DNA of 64,000 bases, from positions 124,001 through 188,000 of the forward strand of contig NZ_JABFTV010000007.1 of assembly GCF_021404405.1 (NCBI RefSeq), in the 5' to 3' direction. The stretch comes from Billgrantia aerodenitrificans. GTDB taxonomy: Bacteria > Pseudomonadota > Gammaproteobacteria > Pseudomonadales > Halomonadaceae. The notes below the pieces were generated by a model. The model did not search any database. It was not told the DNA's origin and worked only from the letters and a program-made list of their open reading frames with translations. Below are positions 50,612 through 59,680 of this stretch, piece by piece; the first letter of the stretch is position 1, and each line of letters begins with the position of its first letter. A program made the translations under genes and the position numbers.

Positions 50612-51991
50612 ATGAGCCGACTCCAGGCAAGAGACGTAAGAAACGCCGACGACGCCCGGCGTATCGTCGAGCAGCGCGGGCTGAGCCACGTCAAGGTAGG
50701 CATGTTCGACATCGACGGCGTGATGGTCGGCAAGTACATGCGCCGCGACAAGTTCTTCCACGCCCTGAGCGAAGGCTTCGCCTTCTGCGACGTGGTGCTG
50801 GGCTGGGACAGCAAGGACGAGCTCTACGACAACGTGAAGTACACCGGCTGGCACACTGGCTACCCCGACGCCGCGCTGCGGCTGATTCCCGAGAGCTGCC
50901 GCGAGCTGCCCTGTGAGGGCGACATGCTGCTGTTCCTGGCCGAGTTCATCGGCCCGGCCGGGGAGATCTGCCCCCGCGGGCTGCTGCGCCGGGTGCTGGC
51001 CAAGGCCGAGGAGATGGGCTTTACCGCCTGCGGCGCGCTGGAGTACGAGTTCTTCCTGTTCCACGAGACCCCCGAGTCGGTGCGCGAGAAGGGCTTTCGC
51101 AACCTCAAGCCCTTCACGCCGGACATGATGGGCTACTCGATGCTCAGAAGCTCGGTGCACGGCGAGCTCTACCACGAGCTGCTGGCCATGGCCGAAGCGA
51201 TGGACTTCCCCATCGAGGGGCTGCACACCGAGACCGGCCCCGGCGTGCTGGAGGCGGCGATCCGCGTCGACGAGGCGTTGGCCGCCGGCGACAAGGGCGC
51301 GCTGTTCAAGACCTTCACCAAGGTGTGGGCGCAGCGACGCGGGTTGATGGCCACCTTCATGGCCAAGTGGTCGCCGGACTACCCCGGCCAGAGCGGCCAC
51401 ATCCACCTCTCGCTGAATCGCACCGACAGCGGCGAATCGGCCTTCTTTGATGCCGACAAGCCCCATGGCATGAGCGACATCCAGCGCCACTTCGTCGCCG
51501 GCCAGCAGCAGCTGATGCCGGAATTCCTGGCCATGTTCGCCCCCACGGTGAACAGCTACACCCGCCTGATCCCCGGCTTCTGGGCGCCCACCGATGCCAC
51601 CTGGGGGGTGGAGAACCGCACCACCGCACTGCGGGTGATTCCCGGCAGTGCCAAGTCGCAGCGGGTCGAATACCGCCTGGGCAGCGCTGACGCCAACCCT
51701 TACCTGGCGCTGGCCGCGGCGATCGGCTCGGGCCTCTACGGCATCGAGCACCAGCTCGAGCCCGACGAGATGGTGACCGGCAACTCCTACGAGCTGGCTC
51801 ACCCAGAGCATCAGGCGCTGTCGCGCACGCTGTGGGAGGCCGCCCAGCGCTTGAAGGCTTCCGACGCGGCGCGCAGCCTGTTCGGCGATGCCTTCGTCGA
51901 GCACTTCGCGGCCACCCGTGAATGGGAAGAGCGCCAGTTCCGTCGCCATATTACCGATTGGGAGTTAGACCGCTATTTCGAAATCATATGA
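50612..51991 (+). CDS. Glutamine synthetase-like gamma-glutamylamide synthetase (PuuA-type)
   Basis: The 459-residue protein keeps GS catalytic features: GALEYEFFLF, ETGPGVLEAAIRVDEAL, GQSGHIHLSLN, and NRTTALRVIPG with VEYRLGSADANPYLAL. The N-terminus VKVGMFDIDGVMVGKYMRR is that of the PuuA/GlnA3-4 branch, which joins glutamate to amines or amino alcohols, rather than ammonium-fixing GlnA. It is followed by an aldehyde dehydrogenase, an iron alcohol dehydrogenase and a class I amidotransferase, an order that fits activation, oxidation and release of glutamate. AGGCG-type ribosome binding site. The amine substrate is unknown; ethanolamine-like compounds fit the presence of an alcohol dehydrogenase. 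Confidence 0.9.
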   Translation: MSRLQARDVRNADDARRIVEQRGLSHVKVGMFDIDGVMVGKYMRRDKFFHALSEGFAFCDVVLGWDSKDELYDNVKYTGWHTGYPDAALRLIPESCRELPCEGDMLLFLAEFIGPAGEICPRGLLRRVLAKAEEMGFTACGALEYEFFLFHETPESVREKGFRNLKPFTPDMMGYSMLRSSVHGELYHELLAMAEAMDFPIEGLHTETGPGVLEAAIRVDEALAAGDKGALFKTFTKVWAQRRGLMATFMAKWSPDYPGQSGHIHLSLNRTDSGESAFFDADKPHGMSDIQRHFVAGQQQLMPEFLAMFAPTVNSYTRLIPGFWAPTDATWGVENRTTALRVIPGSAKSQRVEYRLGSADANPYLALAAAIGSGLYGIEHQLEPDEMVTGNSYELAHPEHQALSRTLWEAAQRLKASDAARSLFGDAFVEHFAATREWEERQFRRHITDWELDRYFEII

Positions 51992-52035
51992 GGTTGGGCC
52001 GGCTGCACGACGCCAGCACTGCGTTGGAGCGCCTC

Positions 52036-52073
52036 GAAATCTGCTCATTGGCTACAGCCAACTCCGCGATTTC
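52036..52073. repeat. Palindromic intergenic element between glnA-like and ALDH genes
   Basis: GAAATC (52036-52041) and GATTTC (52068-52073) bracket TTGGCT-AC-AGCCAA (52048-52061), giving a nested hairpin with short internal loops. Flanking sequences (GGAGCGCC and GCTCCGCC) extend weak symmetry outward. It may be a dispersed intergenic repeat or a regulatory hairpin inside the operon. Confidence 0.5.
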
Positions 52074-52155
52074 TCGTTGCTCCGCCTTGTTCTGACGCCG
52101 TTCGCTCGGCCCCGAAAGGGTTGATGAAACGGATTTGATAGCAGGAGTACGCCAA

Positions 52156-53541
52156 GTGGGCATACAGAAGACGATTTCTCCGGTCGACGGCTCCGTCTAC
52201 GTCGAGCGGGAGCTGGCCGATCCGGCACGGGTCGAGGCGGTACTGGAGCGGGCGGTAACGGCGCAGCAGCCCTGGCGCGAGACGAGCCTCGCCGAGCGCG
52301 CGCGGCTGTGTTCGAGGATGGTCGATGCCTTCGTCGCCCGGCGCGACGAGCTGGCGCTGGAGCTGACCTGGCAGATGGGCCGGCCGATTGCCGTGGCCGG
52401 CGGCGAGATCGGCGGCTTCGAGGACCGGGCGCGCAGCATGATCGCCATGGCTGAGGAGGCCCTGGCGCCGATCCGCCTGGCCGACAGGCCGGGCTTCACC
52501 CGCTACATCACCCGCGAGCCGCTGGGGGTGTCGTTCATCGTCGCGCCCTGGAACTTCCCCTTCATGACCGCGGTGAATGCCGTGGTGCCGGCGATCATGG
52601 CCGGCAACACAGTGATCCTCAAGCACTCCGCCCAGACCCCGCTGTGCGCCGAGCGCATCCAGCAGGCCTTCGACGAGGCCGGGCTGCCGGCGGGTGTGTT
52701 CCAGCACTTGCACCTTTCCCATGATGCCGCCGAGGCGGTGATTCGCGACGCCCGCATCGCCCACGTCTCCTTCACCGGCTCGGTGGCCGGCGGGGCGATG
52801 GTCGAGCGCAACGCCGCCGGGCGCTTCATCGCCACCGGCCTGGAGCTAGGCGGCAAGGACCCGGCCTACCTCCGCGCCGATGTCAACCTGGACGAGGCGG
52901 TGCCCGGGGTGATGGACGGCGCCTTCTTCAACTCGGGGCAGAGCTGCTGCGGCATCGAGCGCATCTACGTGCACTCCTCGATCTACGACGACTTCGTCGA
53001 GCGCGCGGTGGCCTGGGTGCGCCAGCTGCGACTCGGCAATCCCTCTGACCCCGACACCACCCTGGGGCCGCTGGTGCGTCCGGCGGCGGCGGACTTCGTG
53101 CGCGGCCAGATCGAGGAGGCGGTGGCCGCCGGCGCCAGGGCCTGGATCGACCCTGGCGACTATCCGCTGTCGCGGCCGGGCAGCGCCTACCTGGCGCCGC
53201 AGGTGCTGACCGAGGTCGATCATTCGATGCGGGTGATGCATGAAGAGAGCTTCGGTCCGGTGGTCGGCATCATGCCGGTGGCGGACGACGACGAGGCCGT
53301 GCGGCTGATGAACGACAGCGACTTCGGCCTCACCGCGGCGGTCTACACCCGCGACCTGGCGACAGGCGAGGCCATTGCCCGGCGTCTGCAGGCCGGCACC
53401 GTCTTCACCAATCGCTGCGACTACCTCGATCCGGAGCTAGCCTGGACCGGCGTCAAGCGGTCGGGGCGCGGCTGTTCGCTGTCCCGTGTCGGCTACGAGA
53501 CGCTGACTCGACCCAAGTCGTTCCACCTCAAACACGCCTGA
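52156..53541 (+). CDS. NAD(P)-dependent aldehyde dehydrogenase
   Basis: The 461-residue ALDH has WNFPFMTAVNAVVPAIMAGN, the catalytic Glu in LELGGKDPAYL, the catalytic Cys in FNSGQSCCGIERIYVH and EESFGPVVGIMP. I chose the GTG at 52156, which has AGGAG 8 bases upstream; a TTG frame begins at 52135. It most likely oxidises the gamma-glutamylamino-aldehyde made by the neighbouring iron alcohol dehydrogenase to the acid, parallel to PuuC, though succinate-semialdehyde-type activity is also possible. It is followed 19 bases later by the alcohol dehydrogenase gene. Confidence 0.92.
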   Translation: MGIQKTISPVDGSVYVERELADPARVEAVLERAVTAQQPWRETSLAERARLCSRMVDAFVARRDELALELTWQMGRPIAVAGGEIGGFEDRARSMIAMAEEALAPIRLADRPGFTRYITREPLGVSFIVAPWNFPFMTAVNAVVPAIMAGNTVILKHSAQTPLCAERIQQAFDEAGLPAGVFQHLHLSHDAAEAVIRDARIAHVSFTGSVAGGAMVERNAAGRFIATGLELGGKDPAYLRADVNLDEAVPGVMDGAFFNSGQSCCGIERIYVHSSIYDDFVERAVAWVRQLRLGNPSDPDTTLGPLVRPAAADFVRGQIEEAVAAGARAWIDPGDYPLSRPGSAYLAPQVLTEVDHSMRVMHEESFGPVVGIMPVADDDEAVRLMNDSDFGLTAAVYTRDLATGEAIARRLQAGTVFTNRCDYLDPELAWTGVKRSGRGCSLSRVGYETLTRPKSFHLKHA

Positions 53542-53560
53542 GCCGGCCCAGGAGAACGCC

Positions 53561-54742
53561 ATGAACCACAATATCGATCACTTCACCATGGGCTGGAACT
53601 ACCCCTCGAACATCCTCACCGGGGCCGGGCGCATCCGCGACCTGCCCGCGGCGTGCAAGGCGCTGGGCATGGGCGCGCCGCTGCTGGTCACCGACCCCGG
53701 CCTGGCAGCGCTGCCGATGGTGCAGGCCTGCGTGCAGGCGTGCCAGGATGCCGGCCTGCGCACCGCCGTGTTCAGCCAGATCAAGGGCAACCCCACCGGG
53801 CGCAACGTGCTCGACGGCATCGATGCCTTCCGCAACGGCAGTCACGACGGCGTGATCGCCTTCGGCGGCGGCTCGGGGCTGGATGCCGCCAAGGCGGTGG
53901 CGCTGATGGCCAACCAGCGCGAGGGGCTGTCGCTGTGGTCGTTGGAGGATATCGGCGACAACTGGAAGAACGCCGACCCCCGAGCCATCGCCCCCATCGT
54001 TGCCGTGCCCACCACCGCGGGCACCGGCTCCGAAGTAGGGCGCGCCTCGGTGATCACCGACGAGGCAGAGCACGTCAAGCGCATCATCTTCCACCCCGGC
54101 ATGGTGCCGGCCACGGTGATCCTCGACCCCGAGCTCAGCGTGGGGCTGCCGCCGACGGTTACTGCCGCCACCGGCATGGATGCGCTGTCGCACTGCATGG
54201 AGGCGTGGTGTTCGCCGCTTTATCACCCCATGGCCGAGGGCATCGCGGTGGAGGGCATGCGCCGCATCGACCTCTACCTGCAGCGCGCCTACAGCGATGG
54301 CACGGACCTCGAGGCACGCATGAACATGCTGGTCGCCTCCAGCATGGGCGCCACCGCCTTCCAGCGCGGCCTGGGCGCCATGCATGCCCTGGCGCATCCG
54401 CTCGGGGCGCTGTACGACGCTCACCACGGAACCTTGAATGCGGTGCTGATGCCCTACGTGCTGCGCGCCAACGAGCGGGCCATCGGCGAGCCCATGGTGC
54501 GCCTGGGGCGCTACCTCAACCTGGATCAGCCGGGCACGGCGGCGGTGATCGAGTGGGTGCTCGGCCTGCGCCAGCGGCTCGGCATCCCGCACACCCTGGC
54601 GGAGCTCGGCATCGACACGCGTCAGGCCGACAAGGTCGGGCGCATGGCGGTGGCGGACCCCTCGTCGGGTACCAACCCGGTCGCCTTCGACGCCGACGAG
54701 TACCGCGACATCTTCGTTGCTGCCGTGGAGGGCCGCCTGTAG
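53561..54742 (+). CDS. Iron-containing (group III) alcohol dehydrogenase
   Basis: The 393-residue enzyme has the NAD motif GGGSGLDAAKAVALMA, PTTAGTGSEVGRASV, and metal ligands in ATGMDALSHCMEAW and HALAHPLGALYDAHHG, all intact. Such enzymes interconvert alcohols and aldehydes. In this cluster it would oxidise the hydroxyl group of a gamma-glutamylated amino alcohol before the aldehyde dehydrogenase step. AGGAG precedes the ATG. It is followed 104 bases later by the amidotransferase gene. Confidence 0.93.
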   Translation: MNHNIDHFTMGWNYPSNILTGAGRIRDLPAACKALGMGAPLLVTDPGLAALPMVQACVQACQDAGLRTAVFSQIKGNPTGRNVLDGIDAFRNGSHDGVIAFGGGSGLDAAKAVALMANQREGLSLWSLEDIGDNWKNADPRAIAPIVAVPTTAGTGSEVGRASVITDEAEHVKRIIFHPGMVPATVILDPELSVGLPPTVTAATGMDALSHCMEAWCSPLYHPMAEGIAVEGMRRIDLYLQRAYSDGTDLEARMNMLVASSMGATAFQRGLGAMHALAHPLGALYDAHHGTLNAVLMPYVLRANERAIGEPMVRLGRYLNLDQPGTAAVIEWVLGLRQRLGIPHTLAELGIDTRQADKVGRMAVADPSSGTNPVAFDADEYRDIFVAAVEGRL

Positions 54743-54846
54743 GCTGCGTCCTGAACGCCTTCGAGCGAAGCCCAAGAGATTCGTCTGGCAGTGCCGCGGC
54801 CGCAGGCCGGGCCGCCAGGGACGGTGACATGACAGGAGAGTGATCG

Positions 54847-55566
54847 ATGCGCATCGGGCTACTGCAGTGCGATGACGTGGCGCCGGAGCTGCGCGAGGCC
54901 CACGGCAACTACCCGGAGATGTTCGCGGCCCTGTTCCAGCGGGTCGATCCCACGCTCGAATTTCGCGTCTGGCGCTGCCTGGACGGCGAAATCCCCGACG
55001 ATATCGACGCCGTGGATGCCTGGATGACCACCGGTTCCAAGCATGGCGTCAACGACGGGCTGGCCTGGGTCGATGTGCTGTGCGACTTCGTCCGCGAGCT
55101 GTGGCGGGCCGGCAAGCCGCTGGTGGGCATCTGCTTCGGTCATCAGCTGATGGCCAAGGCGCTGGGCGGCGAGGTGGTCAAGAGCGAGCGGGGCTGGGGC
55201 GTGGGCATGTCGTTCAACCGCGTCACCACGCGGGCGTCGTGGATGGAACCATGGCAGGCGGGCATCGACCTGCTGGTCAGCCATCAAGACCAGGTCGAGG
55301 TCCTGCCACCCGAGGCCACCATCGTGGGCGGCAGCGACTTCTGCCCCCACTACCTGATGCAGATCGGCGAGCACTTCCTCGGCGTGCAGGGTCACCCCGA
55401 ATTCACCAAGGCCTATTCCCGCGACCTGATGGCGCTGCGCCGAGAGCTGGTGGGCGACGAGCGGGTGAGCGAGGGAGAAACGTCGCTGGCCGCTCCGGTG
55501 GACGATACGCTGATGGCGCGCTGGATATTGAACTTTCTGCGCCGCGCAATAGAGGAGCGGGGCTGA
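54847..55566 (+). CDS. Class I glutamine amidotransferase-like gamma-glutamyl hydrolase
   Basis: The 239-residue protein has a nucleophile elbow GICFGHQLMAKALGG with Cys96 and a His-Glu pair in GVQGHPEFTKAY, the full class I triad. GMP-synthase-like stand-alone domains and PuuD are its relatives. Removing glutamate from a gamma-glutamylated acid would close the pathway begun by the GlnA-like enzyme. AGGAG precedes the ATG. It is the last plus-strand gene of the cluster and ends 16 bases before a convergent flavoenzyme gene. Confidence 0.87.
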   Translation: MRIGLLQCDDVAPELREAHGNYPEMFAALFQRVDPTLEFRVWRCLDGEIPDDIDAVDAWMTTGSKHGVNDGLAWVDVLCDFVRELWRAGKPLVGICFGHQLMAKALGGEVVKSERGWGVGMSFNRVTTRASWMEPWQAGIDLLVSHQDQVEVLPPEATIVGGSDFCPHYLMQIGEHFLGVQGHPEFTKAYSRDLMALRRELVGDERVSEGETSLAAPVDDTLMARWILNFLRRAIEERG

Positions 55567-55582
55567 GAACGAATGGCCTGAT

Positions 55583-56833
55583 TCAGCGAAAACGCCCGGC
55601 GCTGCAGGCGGCCAACCAGCCGGGCGCTTCGCCTTTGAGGCTGGCTGCCAGCAGCCTTCCGGTGGTGGCGGCCAGGGTCAGCCCCAGGTGGCCGTGGCCG
55701 AAGGCATAGCTCACGCCGGGCAGGGCTGACGCGGGGCCGATCACCGGCAGCGAGTCGGGCAGCGAAGGGCGCAGGCCCAGCCAGGCGTGGCTCGGCTCGC
55801 CGAGGGGGCCGAACAAGCTCTCTGCGTGACGGCGAATGTAGTCGAGCCGTCGGGGATTGATCGGGTCGTCGTTGTGACCCAGCTCCACGGTGCCGGCGAT
55901 GCGCAGGCGGCCCTGCATCGGGGTAAGATAGAAGGCATACTCCCCGGGACTACAGGGTCGGCTGACCAGCTCCCTGGCAGTGCGGAACTCCAAGTGATAG
56001 CCGCGCTCGGAGATCAGCGGGATGCGGTCGCCGGCGGCCAGCGCCAGCGGTCGCGACCAGGTGCCCGCGGCGACGACCACCTTCTCGGCCTGCCAGGCGC
56101 CCTGATCGGTAGCGACGTCGATACGGCCAGCGCGGGATTCGAGCCCCAGTGCCTTGGTGCGTACCAAGTTTACGCCGCGGCGTTGCAGGCGTTCGGCCAG
56201 CCGCTGGGCCAGCGTCAGCGGGTCGCTGACATGGCAGGCGTCGGGAAACAGGATGCCGCCCTGGGCACGGCCCGCGAGGGCCGGTTCCAGCTCCGCCAGG
56301 GCCCTGGCGTCGAGGCGTTGCTGGGTGATGCCGAAGCGCTCGCGTTCGGCGAGCTCGGCCTGGGCCTCGCGCCAGCCCTTGGCGCTGAGATAGAAGCACA
56401 GGCTGCCCCGCTGCTGCAAAAGGGTGCCGTTGTCTTCCAGATCGTCGAAGATGGCCAGCCAGTCATTTACCGAAGGCGTCAGCAGCTCACTCAGGATCTG
56501 GGTGGCTTGGGCGGCACTGCGTCGGTTAGCGCGCTGCATGAAGCGCCACAGCCATGGGGCGAGCCCGGGCAGGTGTCGCCAGCGCAGGTGAAAGGGCGAG
56601 TGCGGCGATAGCAGAAGCCCCGGGGCCTGCCGCCAGATGGCGGGCTGGGCCAGTGGCTCGATGGCGAAGTTGGCCATGAGTCCGGCATTGCCGTAGGAGG
56701 CGGCGGAGCCCGGCGGCTCGGGGTCCAGCAGGGTGACCTCGAAGCCTCGCCGCTGCAGGTGCCAGGCGCAGGCCAGGCCGACGATACCTGCGCCGATGAC
56801 CAATACCTCGGCGTGTTGCGATGACTCCCTCAT
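55583..56833 (-). CDS. DadA-like FAD-dependent amino-acid/amine oxidoreductase
   Basis: The 416-residue DAO-family protein starts with VLVIGAGIVGLACAWHLQRRG, has SAASYGNAGLM typical of DadA, and ends with LGLRPSLPDSLPVIG and YAFGHGHLGLTLAATTGRL. It oxidises a D-amino acid or a secondary amine, passing electrons to the respiratory chain or oxygen. It lies 8 bases after the P-type ATPase gene on the same strand and is convergent with the gamma-glutamyl cluster; PuuB (gamma-glutamylputrescine oxidase) is of the same superfamily, so either context could explain it. Confidence 0.9.
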   Translation of the reverse strand: MRESSQHAEVLVIGAGIVGLACAWHLQRRGFEVTLLDPEPPGSAASYGNAGLMANFAIEPLAQPAIWRQAPGLLLSPHSPFHLRWRHLPGLAPWLWRFMQRANRRSAAQATQILSELLTPSVNDWLAIFDDLEDNGTLLQQRGSLCFYLSAKGWREAQAELAERERFGITQQRLDARALAELEPALAGRAQGGILFPDACHVSDPLTLAQRLAERLQRRGVNLVRTKALGLESRAGRIDVATDQGAWQAEKVVVAAGTWSRPLALAAGDRIPLISERGYHLEFRTARELVSRPCSPGEYAFYLTPMQGRLRIAGTVELGHNDDPINPRRLDYIRRHAESLFGPLGEPSHAWLGLRPSLPDSLPVIGPASALPGVSYAFGHGHLGLTLAATTGRLLAASLKGEAPGWLAACSAGRFR

Positions 56834-56841
56834 GACAGCCC

Positions 56842-59100
56842 TCAGTGCAGCGTGTTGCCCGCGGTGGTCTCATCATGCCTGAGTTCACGCTGCGGCTTGT
56901 CAACGCCTGGCCGCCTGCCATGGCGCAACAGGCGCAGGCCGTTGGCTACTACGATCAGGCTGGCGCCCATATCGGCGAATACCGCCATCCACAGGGTGGC
57001 GTGGCCGGTGAAGGCGAGCACCATGAACACCGCCTTGAGGCCCAGGGCGATGGCAATGTTCTGCATCAGCACCCTGTGCGTATCCCGCGAGAGGCACAGG
57101 AAGTCGGCCAGGCGGCGCGGGTCGTCGTCCATCAGTGCCACGTCGGCGGTCTCGATGGCGGCATCGCTGCCCAGCGCACCCATGGCGAAGCCGATGTCGG
57201 CACGGGCCAGCGCCGGGGCGTCGTTGATGCCATCGCCCACCATGCCCACCGGCCCCTGCTGAGCACGCGCTTCGATCATTGCCAGCTTGTCCTCCGGCAG
57301 CAGGGCGCCGTGGGCCTCGTCGATGCCGGCCTGGGCCGCCACCGCCGCCACGCTGGCCGGGGTATCGCCGCTGAGCATCAGCGTGGTCACGCCCAGCCGG
57401 TGCAGCGCCTCGATGGCCTCGCGGCTCTCTTCACGCAGCGGGTCGCCGACGGCGAACAGCGCCAGCGGACGCGCCTCTTCCCCGAGGATCACCAGTGTCT
57501 CGCCGCGGGCCTCGTGTTCGGCGAGGTGCGCGTCGAGGGGTTCGTCCAGCGCGGCGAACTGCTGCATCAGGCGGCGGTTGCCGAGCCATAGCGTACGTCC
57601 GTCGTGGCTTGCCACCACGCCGCGGCCGGGCAGCTCGCGCACGTCGCTGACTTCCAGCGGTGTGATGCCATCGGCCTCAGCAGCGCGGGCCAGGGCCGCC
57701 GATACCGGATGCGAGGAGCGCCCGGCGAGGCCTGCTGCCAGCGCTCGCAGGCGCTCTCGGGCGATCATGTCCAGCGCGCCTTCGAGCGGGTGCCAAGCCC
57801 GCTGTGAGGGGCGTCCCTGGGTCAGGGTGCCGGTCTTGTCGAAGGCGATGGCGACCAGGCGATGGCCCTGCTCCAGGAAGTTGCCGCCTTTGACCAGGAT
57901 GCCCGCGCGGGCGGCGGCAGCCAGACCGCTGACCACGGTGACCGGGGTGGAGATCACCAGTGCGCAGGGGCAGGCGATCACCAGCAGCACCAGGGCGCGG
58001 TAGATGCCGTCGAACCAGCTGATGCCGAACAGCCACGGCCAGGTGAGCCCTACCAGCAGGGCGACGGCGAATACCGCCGGGGTATAGACGGCGGCGAAGC
58101 GGTCGATGAAGCGCTGGGTAGGGGCGCGGCTGGCCTGGGCCTGCTCCACGGTGTGGATGATGCGTGCCAGGGTAGTGTCGCTTGCCGAACGCGTCGTGTG
58201 GTAGAGAAACTCGCTGCCCTGGTTGACGCTGCCGGCGAACACGGTCGCGCCGGGGGCCTTGTCCACCGGCAGGCTCTCACCGGTGATGGGCGATTCGTCC
58301 AGCGCCGGGTGGCCCTCGGTCACGCTGCCGTCCAGCGCCAGGCGCTCGCCGGGGCGCACCCGCACCAGGCTGCCTACGGCGACTTCGCTGGCTGCCACGC
58401 TGAGAAAGCTCCCGTCGGCCTGGCGCACACTGGCGCTCTCCGGGGCCAGCGTGAGCAGCTCGCGAATGGCGTTGCGCGCCCGACCCAGCGAGCGCGCCTC
58501 GATGCGCTCGGCCAGGGTAAACAGCACCAGTACCATGGCCGCCTCGGCCCACTGGCCGATCAGCAGCGCGCCGGTTACCGCCACGCTCATCAGCGCATTG
58601 ATGTTGAGCGTGCGGTGGCGCAGGGCGATGAAGCCTTTCTTCCAGGTCGGCAGGCCGACCAGGGCGATGGCCGTCAGCGCCAGTGCGGCGGCCAGCCACG
58701 GCTCGGCCAGTTCCAGCCAGTGACTGACTTCGGCAGCCAGGGCCAGCATCGCGGCGGCGCCCAGCTTCCACCAGTTCTCCGTGCTGCTGGCCGTCGGCGT
58801 GCGCTGGGCTGGATCGTGGCGCCGCGCGCTCATGCCGGTAGAGGCGATACGGCGCTCGATGGCCTCTACCGTGACATTGCGATGGTGCACCGTCAGCACG
58901 CGATTGACCAGATCGAAATCGAGCCGCTCGATGCCCGGCGTGTCACCCAGCGCCCGGCGCAGCAGCGCCTCTTCCGTGGGGCAGTCCATCGCTTCGATAT
59001 GCAGGCGCAGCGACTGCGTGCCGGGCGGCAGCCGGTCGTTCTTCCGTGCGGCTGGCGCAGCAGGCGCAGTGCAGCTCGAGCAGCAGGTGCGTTCGGTCAT
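56842..59100 (-). CDS. Zn/Cd/Pb-exporting P1B-type ATPase
   Basis: The 752-residue pump has a Cys-rich N-terminus (TERTCCSSC), a heavy-metal domain with AMDCPTEEALLRRAL, eight predicted helices, IACPCALVISTPVTVVSGL (the CPC metal site), DKTGTLTQGRPSQ with the phosphorylated Asp, and MVGDGINDAPALARADIGFAMG. The MDCPTEE form of the domain is typical of CadA/ZntA. It expels Zn, Cd or Pb. I start at MTERT, which has GGAG 8 bases upstream; a longer frame begins at 59136 but would overlap the promoter -10 region. It is driven by a MerR-type promoter and divergent from cadR. Confidence 0.94.
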   Translation of the reverse strand: MTERTCCSSCTAPAAPAARKNDRLPPGTQSLRLHIEAMDCPTEEALLRRALGDTPGIERLDFDLVNRVLTVHHRNVTVEAIERRIASTGMSARRHDPAQRTPTASSTENWWKLGAAAMLALAAEVSHWLELAEPWLAAALALTAIALVGLPTWKKGFIALRHRTLNINALMSVAVTGALLIGQWAEAAMVLVLFTLAERIEARSLGRARNAIRELLTLAPESASVRQADGSFLSVAASEVAVGSLVRVRPGERLALDGSVTEGHPALDESPITGESLPVDKAPGATVFAGSVNQGSEFLYHTTRSASDTTLARIIHTVEQAQASRAPTQRFIDRFAAVYTPAVFAVALLVGLTWPWLFGISWFDGIYRALVLLVIACPCALVISTPVTVVSGLAAAARAGILVKGGNFLEQGHRLVAIAFDKTGTLTQGRPSQRAWHPLEGALDMIARERLRALAAGLAGRSSHPVSAALARAAEADGITPLEVSDVRELPGRGVVASHDGRTLWLGNRRLMQQFAALDEPLDAHLAEHEARGETLVILGEEARPLALFAVGDPLREESREAIEALHRLGVTTLMLSGDTPASVAAVAAQAGIDEAHGALLPEDKLAMIEARAQQGPVGMVGDGINDAPALARADIGFAMGALGSDAAIETADVALMDDDPRRLADFLCLSRDTHRVLMQNIAIALGLKAVFMVLAFTGHATLWMAVFADMGASLIVVANGLRLLRHGRRPGVDKPQRELRHDETTAGNTLH

Positions 59101-59129
59101 GGCAGGACTCCGTGTCATCGTATAGGCTG

Positions 59130-59160
59130 ATGACACACCCTGTAGTAGCTACAGAGTCAA
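59130..59160 (-). promoter_or_regulatory. MerR/CadR-type promoter of the metal ATPase
   Basis: Read on the minus strand, TTGACT (59160-59155) and TGTCAT (59135-59130) are separated by 19 bases instead of the usual 17. The spacer holds the dyad CTGTAG-CTA-CTACAG (59154-59140). This is the standard layout by which MerR regulators untwist a promoter on metal binding. Confidence 0.88.
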
Positions 59161-59211
59161 GTTAGGGGCGCCAATTTCTCGAGTGTTTCCGAAGTACATG
59201 CGAGGCTTGGT

Positions 59212-59667
59212 ATGAAAATCGGTGAGCTGGCCACCCGCATCGGCTGCGCGGTGGAAACCATCCGCTACTACGAGCGTGAGGGGCTGCTGCCCGAGCCCGC
59301 CCGCTCCAGCGGCAACTATCGCCTCTATGCGGAGCCCCATGCCGAGCGGCTGCGCTTCATTCGTCACTGTCGCACGCTGGACATGACGCTGGAGGAGATC
59401 CGCACCCTGCTCGACTATCACGACCGTCCGCGGCAGCCGTGCAACGCGGTGAACGGCTTGATCGACGAGCATCTGGCTCACGTCGAGGCGCGCATTGAGC
59501 AGCTTCAGGCGCTGCGTGAGGCTCTCGTCACCCTGCGCTCGCGCTGCAACGGCGAGACCGACTCCAGCCACTGCGGCATCCTCCAGGAGCTGGCCCAGCC
59601 GGTGGCGGAAAGGCTCGCCGAGTCATGTGAGCCGAGTCACGTACCGGGCCCCCACAAGGGCCATTGA
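59212..59667 (+). CDS. cadR: MerR-family Cd(II)/Pb(II)-responsive regulator
   Basis: The 151-residue protein begins MKIGELATRIGCAVETIRYY, the MerR winged HTH. Metal ligands Cys77 (RQPCNAVNG), Cys112 (RCNGETD) and a third Cys at 121 (HCGILQEL) agree with CadR/PbrR, and a His-containing tail (PSHVPGPHKGH) is like that of CadR. It activates the divergent ATPase promoter. A C39-like protein gene starts 13 bases after its stop, so the two are probably co-transcribed. Confidence 0.93.
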   Translation: MKIGELATRIGCAVETIRYYEREGLLPEPARSSGNYRLYAEPHAERLRFIRHCRTLDMTLEEIRTLLDYHDRPRQPCNAVNGLIDEHLAHVEARIEQLQALREALVTLRSRCNGETDSSHCGILQELAQPVAERLAESCEPSHVPGPHKGH

Positions 59668-59680
59668 TCGAGAGACACCG

